Shown: positions 1-8,489, counted from the first letter of the stretch. The stretch: DNA of 64,000 bases from Alkalidesulfovibrio alkalitolerans DSM 16529 (GCF_000422245.1 NZ_ATHI01000026.1:414150-478149), one strand, 5' to 3'. The notes: generated from the letters alone by a model not told the origin. Numbers and translations are program-made.

Positions 1-444
1 GCGGGTGATGTAGATGAATTGGGCGTTGGGGAAATGCTCCAGAATGGGGCCGACGAAGAACAGGTTGTAGGGGGTCTTTTCGCCCCAGCGGGGCTTGCCG
101 CCCGCTTCCTTGGCGAAGCGTTCGAACATGGCGCAGTAGAGCCCGGCGAAGCTCTGTTCGCGCACGCTTTCGATGATTTCGTCAACGATGGTCCGAGGGT
201 TGACCTTCATGCCCCAGTACGGGGTCTTCAGGCCGTGGACCATCTCGGTGGCCAGGGTGCGGAAGTTGTTCTTGTCGCGCAGGTCGCCGTAGGTATGCAG
301 ATACGGGTAGAACCGAGAATAATACCAGACGACCTCGGGCACGGCTATCCTGGGATGGCAGCCCAGCATCGCCATGACCAACGTGGTGCCGGATCGTTCC
401 GGGCCGATCATGATGATCGGTCTTTCCTTGAGCATGATCGCCAT
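1..444 (-). CDS. Sulfotransferase family protein (N-terminal part, runs off window)
   Basis: Reading leftwards from the ATG at 444 gives an open frame of 148 codons that leaves the window without a stop. The N-terminus carries PERSGTT at residues 15-21, preceded by a hydrophobic strand (PIIMIG). This is the 5'-phosphosulfate-binding loop of PAPS-dependent sulfotransferases, which transfer sulfate from PAPS to carbohydrate, lipid or protein acceptors. Later segments (HPRIAVPEV, GEKTPYN) also fit the bacterial sulfotransferase family. An AGGAGG ribosome site lies about 6 nt before the ATG, which fixes the start, and a near-consensus sigma54 promoter lies just upstream. The acceptor cannot be told from sequence; cell-surface polysaccharide modification is an inference from the family. 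The C-terminal 3'-phosphate-binding part is outside the window. Confidence 0.85.
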   Translation of the reverse strand, partial: MAIMLKERPIIMIGPERSGTTLVMAMLGCHPRIAVPEVVWYYSRFYPYLHTYGDLRDKNNFRTLATEMVHGLKTPYWGMKVNPRTIVDEIIESVREQSFAGLYCAMFERFAKEAGGKPRWGEKTPYNLFFVGPILEHFPNAQFIYITR

Positions 445-476
445 GAAAAACCTCCTGCTGTGTTTCCCATGGAAAA

Positions 477-492
477 AGCAAGGCATGTGCCA
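477..492 (-). promoter_or_regulatory. Sigma54 (-24/-12) promoter of the sulfotransferase gene
   Basis: On the minus strand the sequence is TGGCACATGCCTTGCT. It has the invariant GG and GC at the correct 10-nt separation, and it matches the TGGCACG-N4-TTGCW consensus at every defined base except one. The predicted transcript start near 466 leaves a leader of about 22 nt that contains the AGGAGG site of the gene starting at 444. The activator-binding site is not identified; an AT-rich stretch at about 510-600 could hold it. Confidence 0.7.
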
Positions 493-823
493 GAAAGATG
501 GCGACTTGTATCGTATTGTTATGTATAGTTTTTGTAAACGAGAGGGATGTGTTCGCCGCCCATCGACTGCCATATTCGTTATGAAAGTGTATCGATTTTG
601 ATTGGCTGATTGCCGTAACGGGCCTTGGGCGGCAGCCCCGGCGTGGCAGGCGCGGCTGCCCGGGGTCGTCGATCTTGGGCTGGAATAAACAAAAGAGCCT
701 CTGGCGGCTTTACCAATCCCCTGTTTGCCCGGTAAGGACGTCTCCGCGATCATCAAATCCACACTGTATGGCCGGGAGCGCACGGCAAGAATTTCGCGCC
801 CCAGCGGCGGGCCGCACCGCTAG

Positions 824-861
824 CCCGGAACACGAAAATACGGCATATTTTTTGTTCCGGG
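824..861. promoter_or_regulatory. Inverted repeat in the leader region of the hdr-flx operon
   Basis: CCCGGAACA (824-832) and TGTTCCGGG (853-861) form a perfect 9-bp inverted repeat around an A/T-rich centre. The repeat lies about 118 nt upstream of hdrC. It could be an RNA hairpin in the operon leader or an operator. No T-tract follows, so it does not look like a terminator. The rest of the 445-978 gene-free stretch shows the sigma54 promoter at 477-492, an AT-rich block near 500-605 and a possible 32-codon leader ORF at 869-967. I saw no convincing Rex-type site (TTGTGAA-N4-TTCACAA) here. Confidence 0.35.
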
Positions 862-978
862 GGGCAGCATGAACAAAGTGACGCTGCCGCCGTTCTCCGC
901 TTCGCCTGTCAGCAGGGGGCTTTCGCGTCCTCCCGATCCTGGCGTCGCGGCAAATCGAAACAGGTGACGATACCCGAA

Positions 979-1539
979 ATGGAAACGATAGACATGCAGG
1001 CGGCTTTCGACCCGGAGTTCGTGGCCCGGGTCCAGGCGGAAAGCGGACAAAACCTGGCCCTGTGCTACCAGTGCGGCAACTGCACCGCCGGGTGCCCCTA
1101 CACCTTCGCCTACGACATCCCGGTCAGCCAGATGATGCGCCTGGTCCAGATGGGCCGCAGGGAAAAAGCCCTGCGCGCCCGGTCCCTGTGGCTGTGCGCT
1201 TCGTGCGAGAGCTGCACCACGCGCTGCCCCAACGACATCGACGTGGCCCGGGTGATGGATGTGATGCGCCACATGGCGCGGCGCGCGGGGTATGCGCCCG
1301 AGAAGGCCGTGAAGAGCTTCTGGGATTGTTTCCTAGACTCCATGCGCAAGCACGGGCGGGTCTACGAGCTTGGCCTTGTGGCCGACTACGTGGCGCGCAC
1401 CGGCCGCTTCTGGACCGACGCGGACCTTGGCCCGCGCATGCTGCTCAAGGGCAAGCTGTCGCTTAAGCCGCACGACATCCAGGGCAAGGACGAGGTGCGC
1501 AGGATTTTCGAACGCTTCGCCGCCAGGAGCGGATCATGA
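979..1539 (+). CDS. hdrC: Heterodisulfide reductase-like iron-sulfur subunit HdrC
   Basis: A 186-residue protein with two [4Fe-4S] motifs of the CxxCxxCxxxCP type: C29-C32-C35-C39 (CYQCGNCTAGCP) and C73-C76-C79-C83 (CASCESCTTRCP). This is the layout of HdrC, the electron-relay subunit that feeds HdrB. The ATG at 979 is chosen because AGGTGA at 962-967 lies upstream; a GTG at 964 is an in-frame alternative with no good ribosome site. The last codon overlaps the next gene through ATGA, so hdrC and hdrB are translationally coupled. It is the first gene of a seven-subunit hdrCBA-flxDCBA block that should form one soluble cytoplasmic complex. Confidence 0.93.
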   Translation: METIDMQAAFDPEFVARVQAESGQNLALCYQCGNCTAGCPYTFAYDIPVSQMMRLVQMGRREKALRARSLWLCASCESCTTRCPNDIDVARVMDVMRHMARRAGYAPEKAVKSFWDCFLDSMRKHGRVYELGLVADYVARTGRFWTDADLGPRMLLKGKLSLKPHDIQGKDEVRRIFERFAARSGS

Positions 1540-2450
1540 GCCAGGCCCTGACCTACGCCTACTATCCCGGCTGCTCGGGGCTTGGCACCTCCCGCGAGTA
1601 CGACCTGTCCACCCGCGCCGTGTGCGAGGCGCTGGGCATCGTCCTGGCCGACGTTCCCGACTGGAGCTGCTGCGGATCGACTCCCGCCCATACCGTGGAT
1701 CACGTGCTCAGCGCAGCGCTGGCCGCGCGCAATCTCGCCAAGGTGGAGGCCATGGGGCGGGACACGGTCGTGACTCCCTGCCCCAGTTGTCTGACCAACC
1801 TGCGCACCGCCAGCCATCGCATGGCCGACGACAGTTTCCGCGAGCGGACCAACGCCTTGCTGGATGCGCCGTGCCAGAACGCCGTGACCGCCAAGTCCGT
1901 GCTCCAGATTGTGGTCGAGGACTACGGCATTGAGCGGCTGTCCCGAAAGGTGGTCCGCCCGCTCGCCGGTCTGCGGGTGGCCGCGTACTACGGCTGCATC
2001 ATGAACCGGCCGCCCGAGGTGATGGCCTTTGACGACCACGAGAACCCCATGGCCATGGACGACATCCTCTCCGCGCTGGGCGCGGACGTGCGCCCCTTCC
2101 CGCTCAAGGTCGAGTGCTGCGGGGCCTCCTACGGCGTGGCCCGGCGCGACATCGTGGCCCGGCTCTCGGGCAGGCTCTTGGACGCGGCCGCGGACGTCGG
2201 CGCGGACATGGTGGTCGCGGCCTGCCCCCTGTGCCAGATGAACCTGGACCTGCGGCAGGAGCAGATCAACAGCGCGAACAGGACCAGCCACCGCATGCCG
2301 GTACTCTATTACACCCAGCTCATGGGTCTGGCGCTGGGAATCCCTGAGGAGAGGCTTGGGCTGGACAAGCTCTGCGTGAGCCCGCGCAAGGTCTTGCGCG
2401 CCGCGGCCGGGCGGGCCGAGGCCGCGAAGGCTCAAGGGAGCGGGGCATGA
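1536..2450 (+). CDS. hdrB: Heterodisulfide reductase-like subunit HdrB (CCG domains)
   Basis: A 304-residue protein with two cysteine-rich CCG domains. The first contains C13, C45-C46-G (WSCCGSTPAH) and a CPSC segment; the second contains C194-C195-G (VECCGASYG) and CPLC. In HdrB these domains hold two non-cubane [4Fe-4S] clusters that cleave a disulfide substrate. In the Flx-linked bacterial complexes the natural disulfide is unsettled; DsrC trisulfide or disulfide has been proposed for sulfate reducers. The gene overlaps hdrC and hdrA by 4 bp each (ATGA). Length and motifs match the family, and all key cysteines are present. Confidence 0.95.
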   Translation: MSQALTYAYYPGCSGLGTSREYDLSTRAVCEALGIVLADVPDWSCCGSTPAHTVDHVLSAALAARNLAKVEAMGRDTVVTPCPSCLTNLRTASHRMADDSFRERTNALLDAPCQNAVTAKSVLQIVVEDYGIERLSRKVVRPLAGLRVAAYYGCIMNRPPEVMAFDDHENPMAMDDILSALGADVRPFPLKVECCGASYGVARRDIVARLSGRLLDAAADVGADMVVAACPLCQMNLDLRQEQINSANRTSHRMPVLYYTQLMGLALGIPEERLGLDKLCVSPRKVLRAAAGRAEAAKAQGSGA

Positions 2451-4405
2451 GGATCGGCGTTTTCGTCTGCCACTGCGGCAGCAACATCGAAGGGACCGTG
2501 GACACCACGAGCGTGGCCGCGATGGCCAAAGGCTACCCGGACGTGGCCTACGCCACGGACGTCATGTACTCCTGCTCCGAGCCAGGACAGGAGGCCATCG
2601 TCAAGGCGGTGCGCGAGAAGGGTCTGGACGGCGTGGTCGTGGCCTCGTGCTCCCCGCGCATGCACGAGACCACGTTTCGGCGCGCCGTGGAGCGAGCCGG
2701 GCTGAACCGCTACATGCTTGAAATGGCCAACATCCGCGAGCACGTCTCGTGGATCGGCAAGAATCGCGAGGCCAACACCAACAAGGCCGCCGAGCTCGTG
2801 CTCCTGGCCGTGGAAAAGCTGCGCCGCAACAAGGCGCTCTTTCCCAAGAGCTTCGACATCACCCGCCGCGTGCTGGTCATCGGCGGCGGCGTGGCGGGCA
2901 TCCAGGCCGCCCTGGACTGCGCGGACGGCGGGCTGGACGTGGTGCTGGTGGAGAAGACCTCCACCATCGGCGGCAAGATGGCCAAGCTCGACAAGACGTT
3001 CCCCACCGTGGACTGCTCCAGTTGCATCCTCGGGCCCAAGATGGTGGACGTGGCCCAGCACGAGAAAATCGCCCTGCACGCCTGCGCCGAGATCGAGAGC
3101 GTCAGCGGGTACGTGGGCAACTTCGAGGTCGCGATCCGCAAGAAGGCGACCTACGTGGACTGGAGCCTGTGCACCGGTTGCGGCCTGTGCATGGAGAAGT
3201 GCCCGAGCAAGAAGTCGCACGACGCCTTCAACGAGGGCGTGGGGCCGACCACGGCCATCAACATCCCGTTCCCCCAGGCCATACCCAAGAAGGCGGTCAT
3301 CGACGCCAAGTCCTGCCGCCAGTTCCTCACGGGCAAGTGCGGCGTCTGCGCCAAGGTTTGCCCGTCGGGCGCCATACGCTACGAGATGGCGGACGAGGTG
3401 ATCACCGAAAAGGTGGGCGCGATCGTGGCGGCCACGGGCTTCGACCTCTTCGATCACACCAGGTACGGCGAGTACGGCGGCGGCCGCTATCCGGACGTCA
3501 TCACCTCGCTGCAGTACGAGCGCCTGCTCTCGGCCTCCGGCCCCACCGGCGGCCACGTCAGGCGGCCCTCGGACGGCCGCGAGCCCAAGACGGTGGTTTT
3601 CGTGCAGTGCGTGGGATCGCGCGACAAGTCCGTGGACCGTCCCTATTGCAGCGGCTTTTGCTGCATGTACACGGCCAAGCAGGCGATCCTGACCAGGGAC
3701 CACATCCCGGACTCGCAGTCCTACGTCTTCTACATGGACATCCGCGCGCCGGGAAAGCTCTACGACGAGTTCACCCGCCGGGCCATGGAGGAATACGGGG
3801 CGCGCTACGTGCGCGGCCGCGTCTCCATGATCTACCCCAAGGGCGACAGGCTGCTGGTGCGCGGCGCGGACACCCTGATGGGCGAGCAGGTGGAGGTGGA
3901 GGCGGACCTCGTGGTCCTGGCCGTGGGCGCACAGGCCGCCGTTGGCTCCTCCGAACTGGCCGAGAAGCTGCGTATTTCCTACGACAAGTACGGCTTCTTC
4001 ATGGAGAGCCACCCCAAGCTCAGGCCCGTGGAGACCAACACTGCAGGCGTCTATCTGGCCGGGGCCTGCCAGGGGCCAAAAGACATCCCGTCCTCGGTGG
4101 GGCAGGGCAGCGCGGCCGCGAGTAAGGTTTTAGGGCTCTTCGCCAAGCAAAAGCTGGAGAGCGATCCCCAGATATCCCAGGTCGATCAGCGCCGCTGCGT
4201 GGGCTGCGGCAAGTGCGCCCTGACCTGTCCCTTCGGGGCCGTCAAGATGGTCGACGTGCGCGGCGAGCCCAAGGCCGAAGTCGTCGAGACCGTCTGCCAG
4301 GGCTGCGGCATCTGCGTCGTGACCTGCCCGCAAGGGGCCGTGCAGCTCGATCACTTCACCGACAACCAGATTCTCGCGGAGGTGAACGCGTTATGCCAAT
4401 CCTAG
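2447..4405 (+). CDS. hdrA: Heterodisulfide reductase-like flavoprotein HdrA
   Basis: A 652-residue flavoprotein, the presumed electron-bifurcating core. An N-terminal cysteine-containing domain (CSEPG, CSPRMHE) precedes the FAD-binding GGGVAGIQAALD at about residue 145. Further motifs are DCSSCILGPKM, two [4Fe-4S] motifs near residues 241 (CTGCGLCMEKCP) and 289-305 (C-x7-CGVCAKVCP), CVGSRD with YCSGFCC, and a C-terminal ferredoxin domain at about 584-628 (CVGCGKCALTCP, CQGCGICVVTCP). The usual selenocysteine position of some HdrA proteins shows no in-frame TGA. It is linked by 4-bp overlap to hdrB and by 13-bp overlap to flxD. By analogy with characterised Hdr complexes, the FAD would split electrons between ferredoxin and the HdrBC branch. 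Confidence 0.96.
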   Translation: MRIGVFVCHCGSNIEGTVDTTSVAAMAKGYPDVAYATDVMYSCSEPGQEAIVKAVREKGLDGVVVASCSPRMHETTFRRAVERAGLNRYMLEMANIREHVSWIGKNREANTNKAAELVLLAVEKLRRNKALFPKSFDITRRVLVIGGGVAGIQAALDCADGGLDVVLVEKTSTIGGKMAKLDKTFPTVDCSSCILGPKMVDVAQHEKIALHACAEIESVSGYVGNFEVAIRKKATYVDWSLCTGCGLCMEKCPSKKSHDAFNEGVGPTTAINIPFPQAIPKKAVIDAKSCRQFLTGKCGVCAKVCPSGAIRYEMADEVITEKVGAIVAATGFDLFDHTRYGEYGGGRYPDVITSLQYERLLSASGPTGGHVRRPSDGREPKTVVFVQCVGSRDKSVDRPYCSGFCCMYTAKQAILTRDHIPDSQSYVFYMDIRAPGKLYDEFTRRAMEEYGARYVRGRVSMIYPKGDRLLVRGADTLMGEQVEVEADLVVLAVGAQAAVGSSELAEKLRISYDKYGFFMESHPKLRPVETNTAGVYLAGACQGPKDIPSSVGQGSAAASKVLGLFAKQKLESDPQISQVDQRRCVGCGKCALTCPFGAVKMVDVRGEPKAEVVETVCQGCGICVVTCPQGAVQLDHFTDNQILAEVNALCQS

Positions 4406-4869
4406 CCGACAAGGAGCTGCGCATCGTCGGCTTTCTGTGCAACTGGTGCTCCTATGGAGGGGCCGACACGGCGGGCGTGGGCCGCTTCAGCCAGCCCACG
4501 GACCTGCGCATCATCCGCGTGCCCTGCTCGGGCCGCATCGATCCGCTCTTCATCGTCAAAGCCCTGTTGAACGGAGCAGACGGCGTGCTGGTTTCCGGCT
4601 GCCACCCCAAGGACTGCCACTACGGGCAGGGCAACTTCTACGCCCGGCGGCGGTTGGAGACCCTGAAGCGCTTCTTGCCCATCATCGGCGTGGAGCCAGG
4701 CCGTTTCGAGTACACCTGGGTTTCGGCCTCGGAAGGGCAGCGCTGGCAGCAGGTGGTGCAGCGTTTTACGGAACAGGTCCATGCCCTGGGGCCGTCGCCC
4801 GCCAGCGCCGTGTTCGGAAGCTGCCGCGAAATCCCCGGCGAGAAGGGAGGCAGCGGTGTCGGCTCTTGA
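4393..4869 (+). CDS. flxD: FlxD, MvhD-type electron-transfer subunit
   Basis: A 158-residue protein of the MvhD/FlpD family. It shows the family's cysteine pattern: FLCNWCSYGGAD (C16, C19), CSGR (C45) and GCHPKDCHY (C70, C75), which bind a [2Fe-2S] cluster. MvhD hands electrons from an oxidoreductase module to HdrA; here the donor is FlxABC rather than a hydrogenase. The start is the ATG at 4393, inside the end of hdrA. The gene overlaps flxC by 14 bp. The position between hdrA and flxC matches its bridging role. Confidence 0.92.
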   Translation: MPILADKELRIVGFLCNWCSYGGADTAGVGRFSQPTDLRIIRVPCSGRIDPLFIVKALLNGADGVLVSGCHPKDCHYGQGNFYARRRLETLKRFLPIIGVEPGRFEYTWVSASEGQRWQQVVQRFTEQVHALGPSPASAVFGSCREIPGEKGGSGVGS

Positions 4870-5827
4870 GATGCTGAAGGATAAAATCAGGGAGGCGCTG
4901 CCGTCCCTGGAGTTCGTCATCGGCTGGGAGCAGGGTTTCGACGCCCTGCACGCCACGCCGTTTTTCATGCGCACGGCCGAGGATGTCGAGAAGCTGGTCT
5001 TCGGCCCCTTGTGCGTGCACAACCTGAGCACCTATCTGCCGTCGTTCAGGGGCAGGAAGGTCGGGATCGTGCTCAAGGGATGCGACAGCCGGGGCGCGAT
5101 CGAGCTTATGCAGGAGAAGCTCGTGGAGCGGGAGAATGTGGTCATCTTCGGCCTGCCCTGCTCCGGCGTGGCTGACCTGGCCAAGCTTGGGCGCTTCGCG
5201 GGCGACCTCGACCGCGTCTTGGCCGTGACGTGGGACGACGAGACCTTCGTCCTGACTACGCCTGCGGGCGAGGTGCGCGTGCCGCGCGAGGCCGCCTTGG
5301 CGGACAAGTGTTTGACCTGCCAGTTCCCGAACGCCCTTGAGGCGGATCATTTCGCGGGCGAGCCGCTGCCGCCCGCCACGGGGCCCGATATGGGATCCGA
5401 TCGGGGAGGCGAGGAGCTGGCCGCCCTGGAGGCCATGGCCCCGGCGGACCTGATGGCGTACTGGGCCGAGGCCATGGAGCGCTGCATCCGCTGTTACGCC
5501 TGTCGCAACGCCTGTCCCATGTGCGTTTGCCGCGACCACTGCATCGCGCACCGGCGCGATCTCCAGTGGCTCGGCCAGGACGACACGCCGCGCGAGAAGC
5601 TCATGTTCCAGTTGATCCACACCTTGCATCTGGCGGGCCGCTGCACCGAGTGCGGTGAGTGCCAGCGGGCCTGTCCCGTGGGCATCCCCATCCTGGCGCT
5701 GCGCCGCAAGATGAACCGGGTGATCCGCGAGTTGTTCGACTACCAGGCGGGCCTGGACCTTCAGGCCGTGCCGCCGCTCTTCACCTTCCAGGTGGAGGAG
5801 GCCAACATCGAGGAACGGAAGTGGTGA
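4856..5827 (+). CDS. flxC: FlxC, iron-sulfur subunit of the NADH-oxidising module
   Basis: A 323-residue iron-sulfur protein. The N-terminal half (KGCDSRG, LPCSGVADL) resembles the FrhB/FdhB-like fold. CLTCQFPNA lies near residue 151, and two ferredoxin-type motifs follow: CIRCYACRNACPMCVC near 209 and CTECGECQRACPVG near 262. In Desulfovibrio the FlxABCD set passes electrons from NADH to Hdr. The start is the GTG at 4856, preceded by GGGAGG at good spacing; a longer frame from 4781 lies inside flxD and is unlikely. The stop overlaps the start of flxB (TGATG). Confidence 0.88.
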   Translation: MSALEMLKDKIREALPSLEFVIGWEQGFDALHATPFFMRTAEDVEKLVFGPLCVHNLSTYLPSFRGRKVGIVLKGCDSRGAIELMQEKLVERENVVIFGLPCSGVADLAKLGRFAGDLDRVLAVTWDDETFVLTTPAGEVRVPREAALADKCLTCQFPNALEADHFAGEPLPPATGPDMGSDRGGEELAALEAMAPADLMAYWAEAMERCIRCYACRNACPMCVCRDHCIAHRRDLQWLGQDDTPREKLMFQLIHTLHLAGRCTECGECQRACPVGIPILALRRKMNRVIRELFDYQAGLDLQAVPPLFTFQVEEANIEERKW

Positions 5828-6900
5828 TGAGCGCCGCCGCATATCTGCCCGCCCCACGGCTTGGGGAGTGGCTGAAGGAACTCTCCGGCCGCTACCTGGT
5901 GCTGGCCCCGCAAGCGCGGGGCGACACCGTGGTCTTCGCGCCTTTCACCGGGGATGCCGAACCCGTGCTCGATCGCGACGCCGCCATGCCTCCCAAGCAG
6001 GCGGTCTTTCCGGCCACGGAGGAACTGTTGCGCTACCGCCGCGTCAAGGATCCGGAGGATCCAGGCAAGGTGGACGTTGAAGTGTCGGCCTCCCTGCGCG
6101 CGGTTGAAACCGTGGTCTTCGGGGCCAAGCCCTGCGGCGCGCGCGGTTTTCTGGCCTACGACCGGGTCTTTCGCTCGCCCGCGATCAGCGATCCCTACTA
6201 TGCCGCTCGCCGCGCCAAGACGCTTTTCATCACCATGGCCTGCGCCGCGCCTGGAAACTCCTGCTTCTGCCACTGGGTGGGCTCCGGCCCGTCCGATTCC
6301 TCGGGCTCGGATATCCTGCTCACCCCGGTTGCGGACGGCTTCGTTGTCCAGGCCGTGAACGAGCGCGGGGAGGAGTTGATGAACAGCCCGCTGCTCGAAC
6401 CCGCCGGGACACGGGAGGCGAAGGCCAGGGAGATCCAGGACGCGGCCGCCAAGGCCCTTCCCGCGGCCCCCGACATCTCGCGGGCCAAGGACAGCCTCAT
6501 GGCCGTGTTCGAGGACCTGGCCTTCTGGGAGGAGGTCTCGGCCAAGTGCATCAGTTGCGGGGCCTGCACCTACCTGTGCCCGACCTGCTATTGCTTCGAC
6601 ATCGGCGACGAGGACAAGGGCATGAGCGGGCGGCGGCTGCGCACCTGGGACAACTGCATGTCCTTCCGCTTCACCCTTGAGGCCAGCGGGCACAACCCGC
6701 GGCCCACCAAGGCTCATCGCCTGAGGAACCGGGTCGGCCATAAGTTCAGCTACTATCCCGCGCTGCACGGCGGGGCCGTGGCCTGCTGCGGTTGCGGCCG
6801 GTGCGTGCGCCTGTGCCCGGTGAGCGTGGACATCCGGGAGATCGTGCTGGCCGCCATCGCCAGGGCCGCCCGCGTCCGCGAGGAGAGCGCCCATGACTGA
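5827..6900 (+). CDS. flxB: FlxB, 4Fe-4S dicluster protein
   Basis: A 357-residue protein like the AsrA/HydB type of dicluster ferredoxin subunits. The N-terminal two-thirds has GAKPCGARGFLAYDRVF and a CFCHWVG segment. Two cluster motifs lie at about residues 241-252 (CISCGACTYLCPTCYCFD) and 319-333 (CCGCGRCVRLCP). It probably relays electrons between the flavin subunit FlxA and FlxC/FlxD. The ATG at 5827 shares bases with the flxC stop. The 3' end overlaps flxA by 8 bp. All eight expected cluster cysteines are visible. Confidence 0.9.
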   Translation: MSAAAYLPAPRLGEWLKELSGRYLVLAPQARGDTVVFAPFTGDAEPVLDRDAAMPPKQAVFPATEELLRYRRVKDPEDPGKVDVEVSASLRAVETVVFGAKPCGARGFLAYDRVFRSPAISDPYYAARRAKTLFITMACAAPGNSCFCHWVGSGPSDSSGSDILLTPVADGFVVQAVNERGEELMNSPLLEPAGTREAKAREIQDAAAKALPAAPDISRAKDSLMAVFEDLAFWEEVSAKCISCGACTYLCPTCYCFDIGDEDKGMSGRRLRTWDNCMSFRFTLEASGHNPRPTKAHRLRNRVGHKFSYYPALHGGAVACCGCGRCVRLCPVSVDIREIVLAAIARAARVREESAHD

Positions 6901-7726
6901 GATCAATCCCTATCTGCCGGAACCGGCGACCATCCTGGAGACGATCCAGGAAACGCCGACCATCAAGACCTTCCGGGTACGGCTGGACGATCCCGCGAAG
7001 ATGCGGTCCTTCTCCTTTCAGCCCGGCCAGGTCGGCCAGCTCTCAGTCTTTGGCGCGGGAGAGGCCACCTTCGTCATCAACTCCTCGCCCACGCGCCTGG
7101 ACCATCTGCAATTCAGCGTGATGCGGGCGGGCGAGGTCACGTCGCGCCTGCACGGCCTTGCGGCCGGAGACAAGGTGGGCGTGCGCGCCCCCCTGGGCAA
7201 CCACTTTCCCTACGAGGCCATGAAGGGCAGGGACATCGTCTTCATCGGCGGCGGCATCGGCATGGCTCCGTTGCGCACGCTGCTCCTGTTCATGCTCGAC
7301 AACCGCGCCGACTACGGCAAGATCAGCCTGCTCTACGGCGCGCGAAGCCCTGTGGACATGGCCTTCAAGGCCGACCTGCCGGATTGGACCGCGCGTTCGG
7401 ACATGACCACGGTGCTGACCATCGACCGCGAGGCCGAGGGCTGGGAACACACGGTGGGCCTCATCCCCAACGTCCTGCTGGAGATGGCTCCCTCGCCGGA
7501 CAACGCGGTGGCCGTGACCTGCGGGCCGCCGATCATGATCAAGTTCACGCTGCAAGCCTTGAAGCGGCTTGGATTCGGCGACGAACAGATCTACACCACC
7601 CTGGAGAAGCGCATGAAGTGCGGCGTGGGGCTCTGCGGCCGCTGCAACATCGGCGCGAAATACGTCTGCGTGGACGGCCCGGTGTTCAGCTACGCGCAAT
7701 TGCGCGAACTGCCCAACGAGCTTTGA
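6893..7726 (+). CDS. flxA: FlxA, FAD/NAD(P)H-binding reductase subunit
   Basis: A 277-residue ferredoxin-NADP reductase-type protein. It has an FAD-binding barrel (VINSSPTR, GEVTSRLHGL), a nucleotide-binding domain starting GGGIGMAPLRTL, a CGPP motif, and a C-terminal [2Fe-2S] site CGVGLCGRCNIGAKYVC near residues 242-258, as in dihydroorotate dehydrogenase electron-transfer subunits. It is the entry point for NAD(P)H electrons into the Flx-Hdr complex. Genetic work on the Desulfovibrio vulgaris homologue linked it to NADH and ethanol metabolism. It is the last core subunit; a ferritin-like gene follows after 17 nt. Confidence 0.92.
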   Translation: MTEINPYLPEPATILETIQETPTIKTFRVRLDDPAKMRSFSFQPGQVGQLSVFGAGEATFVINSSPTRLDHLQFSVMRAGEVTSRLHGLAAGDKVGVRAPLGNHFPYEAMKGRDIVFIGGGIGMAPLRTLLLFMLDNRADYGKISLLYGARSPVDMAFKADLPDWTARSDMTTVLTIDREAEGWEHTVGLIPNVLLEMAPSPDNAVAVTCGPPIMIKFTLQALKRLGFGDEQIYTTLEKRMKCGVGLCGRCNIGAKYVCVDGPVFSYAQLRELPNEL

Positions 7727-7743
7727 AACGCCAGGAGGAAGCC

Positions 7744-8223
7744 ATGGCTGAGTTCTTCAAGGCCGCCGAGGTGGTCGCCGCCGCAGTGGAGATCGAGAAG
7801 CGCGGGCAGGCCTTCTACCGACGTCTGGCCCAGGCCGCACAAAGCGACGAGGTGAAGCGCTTTTTCGAGTATTTCGCCGCCGAGGAGGCCCGGCACGAGA
7901 GCGTCTTCAAGGGGCTCGCGCGGCAGGTCGGCCCGGTGGAGCTTCCCGCCTGGAGCACCCAGGAGGAGTACGCGGACTACCTGCGTGCGCTGCTCGACTC
8001 CCACACCTTGTTCACGCCGGGGCTGGCCGAAAGCCTCGACGACCGGGGAGGGGACCTTGCCTGGGCGCTTCATCTGGCCATGAGTTTCGAGAAGGATTCC
8101 CTACTCTTTTTTATGGAGATGATCTCCCTGGTGCCGCAGGAGCAGCGCGTCCACGTGCAGCGTTGCATCGAGGAGGAGCGGCTGCATCTGCGACAACTCG
8201 GGGAGATGCTGCAACACGCTTGA
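7744..8223 (+). CDS. Ferritin-like/rubrerythrin-type diiron protein
   Basis: A 159-residue, probably all-helical protein of the rubrerythrin/ferritin-like family. Candidate diiron ligands are E18 (EIEKRGQAFY), E48 with H51 (AEEARHESVF), and the C-terminal EEERLHL with E and H in ExxH spacing. There is no C-terminal rubredoxin domain (no CxxC), so it cannot be a classic rubrerythrin. AGGAGGAA sits 4 nt before the ATG. It follows flxA by 17 nt with no terminator between, so it is probably co-transcribed with hdr-flx. An oxidative-protection or diiron redox role is plausible; its link to the Hdr-Flx complex is inference from position only. Confidence 0.85.
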   Translation: MAEFFKAAEVVAAAVEIEKRGQAFYRRLAQAAQSDEVKRFFEYFAAEEARHESVFKGLARQVGPVELPAWSTQEEYADYLRALLDSHTLFTPGLAESLDDRGGDLAWALHLAMSFEKDSLLFFMEMISLVPQEQRVHVQRCIEEERLHLRQLGEMLQHA

Positions 8224-8489
8224 TCAGGCGGCGCGCGATCCGTGAAGTCGGAATGGGGGCGCGGACACGCATTACGTTCTGACATGGCAAGGTCTCGCGC
8301 GGAGGCATCCACATCTCCGGCCTTTGTTCGCGAGTTTCGTCTCGTTCCCGCCCTGGTCGCGGCGCGACAACGGCTTGACGAATTTCGAAGAGTGTTCAAG
8401 GATTCGCCGAATCTGGCAGCTCCGGTATCGACCGGCGCTGCGTCCGGATTTGTTTGCAGATCGCAAACGCCCAATTCGAGGAACCGAGC

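Noticed and set aside
2432..4012. Minus-strand ORF of 526 codons opposite hdrA
   Set aside because: It is a shadow frame; hdrA carries all expected cluster and FAD motifs on the other strand.
8375..8403. TTGACG-N17-AAGGAT as a promoter for the PAS kinase at 8490
   Set aside because: The -35 box is good, but the -10 box matches poorly (three of six), so it is not listed as a feature.
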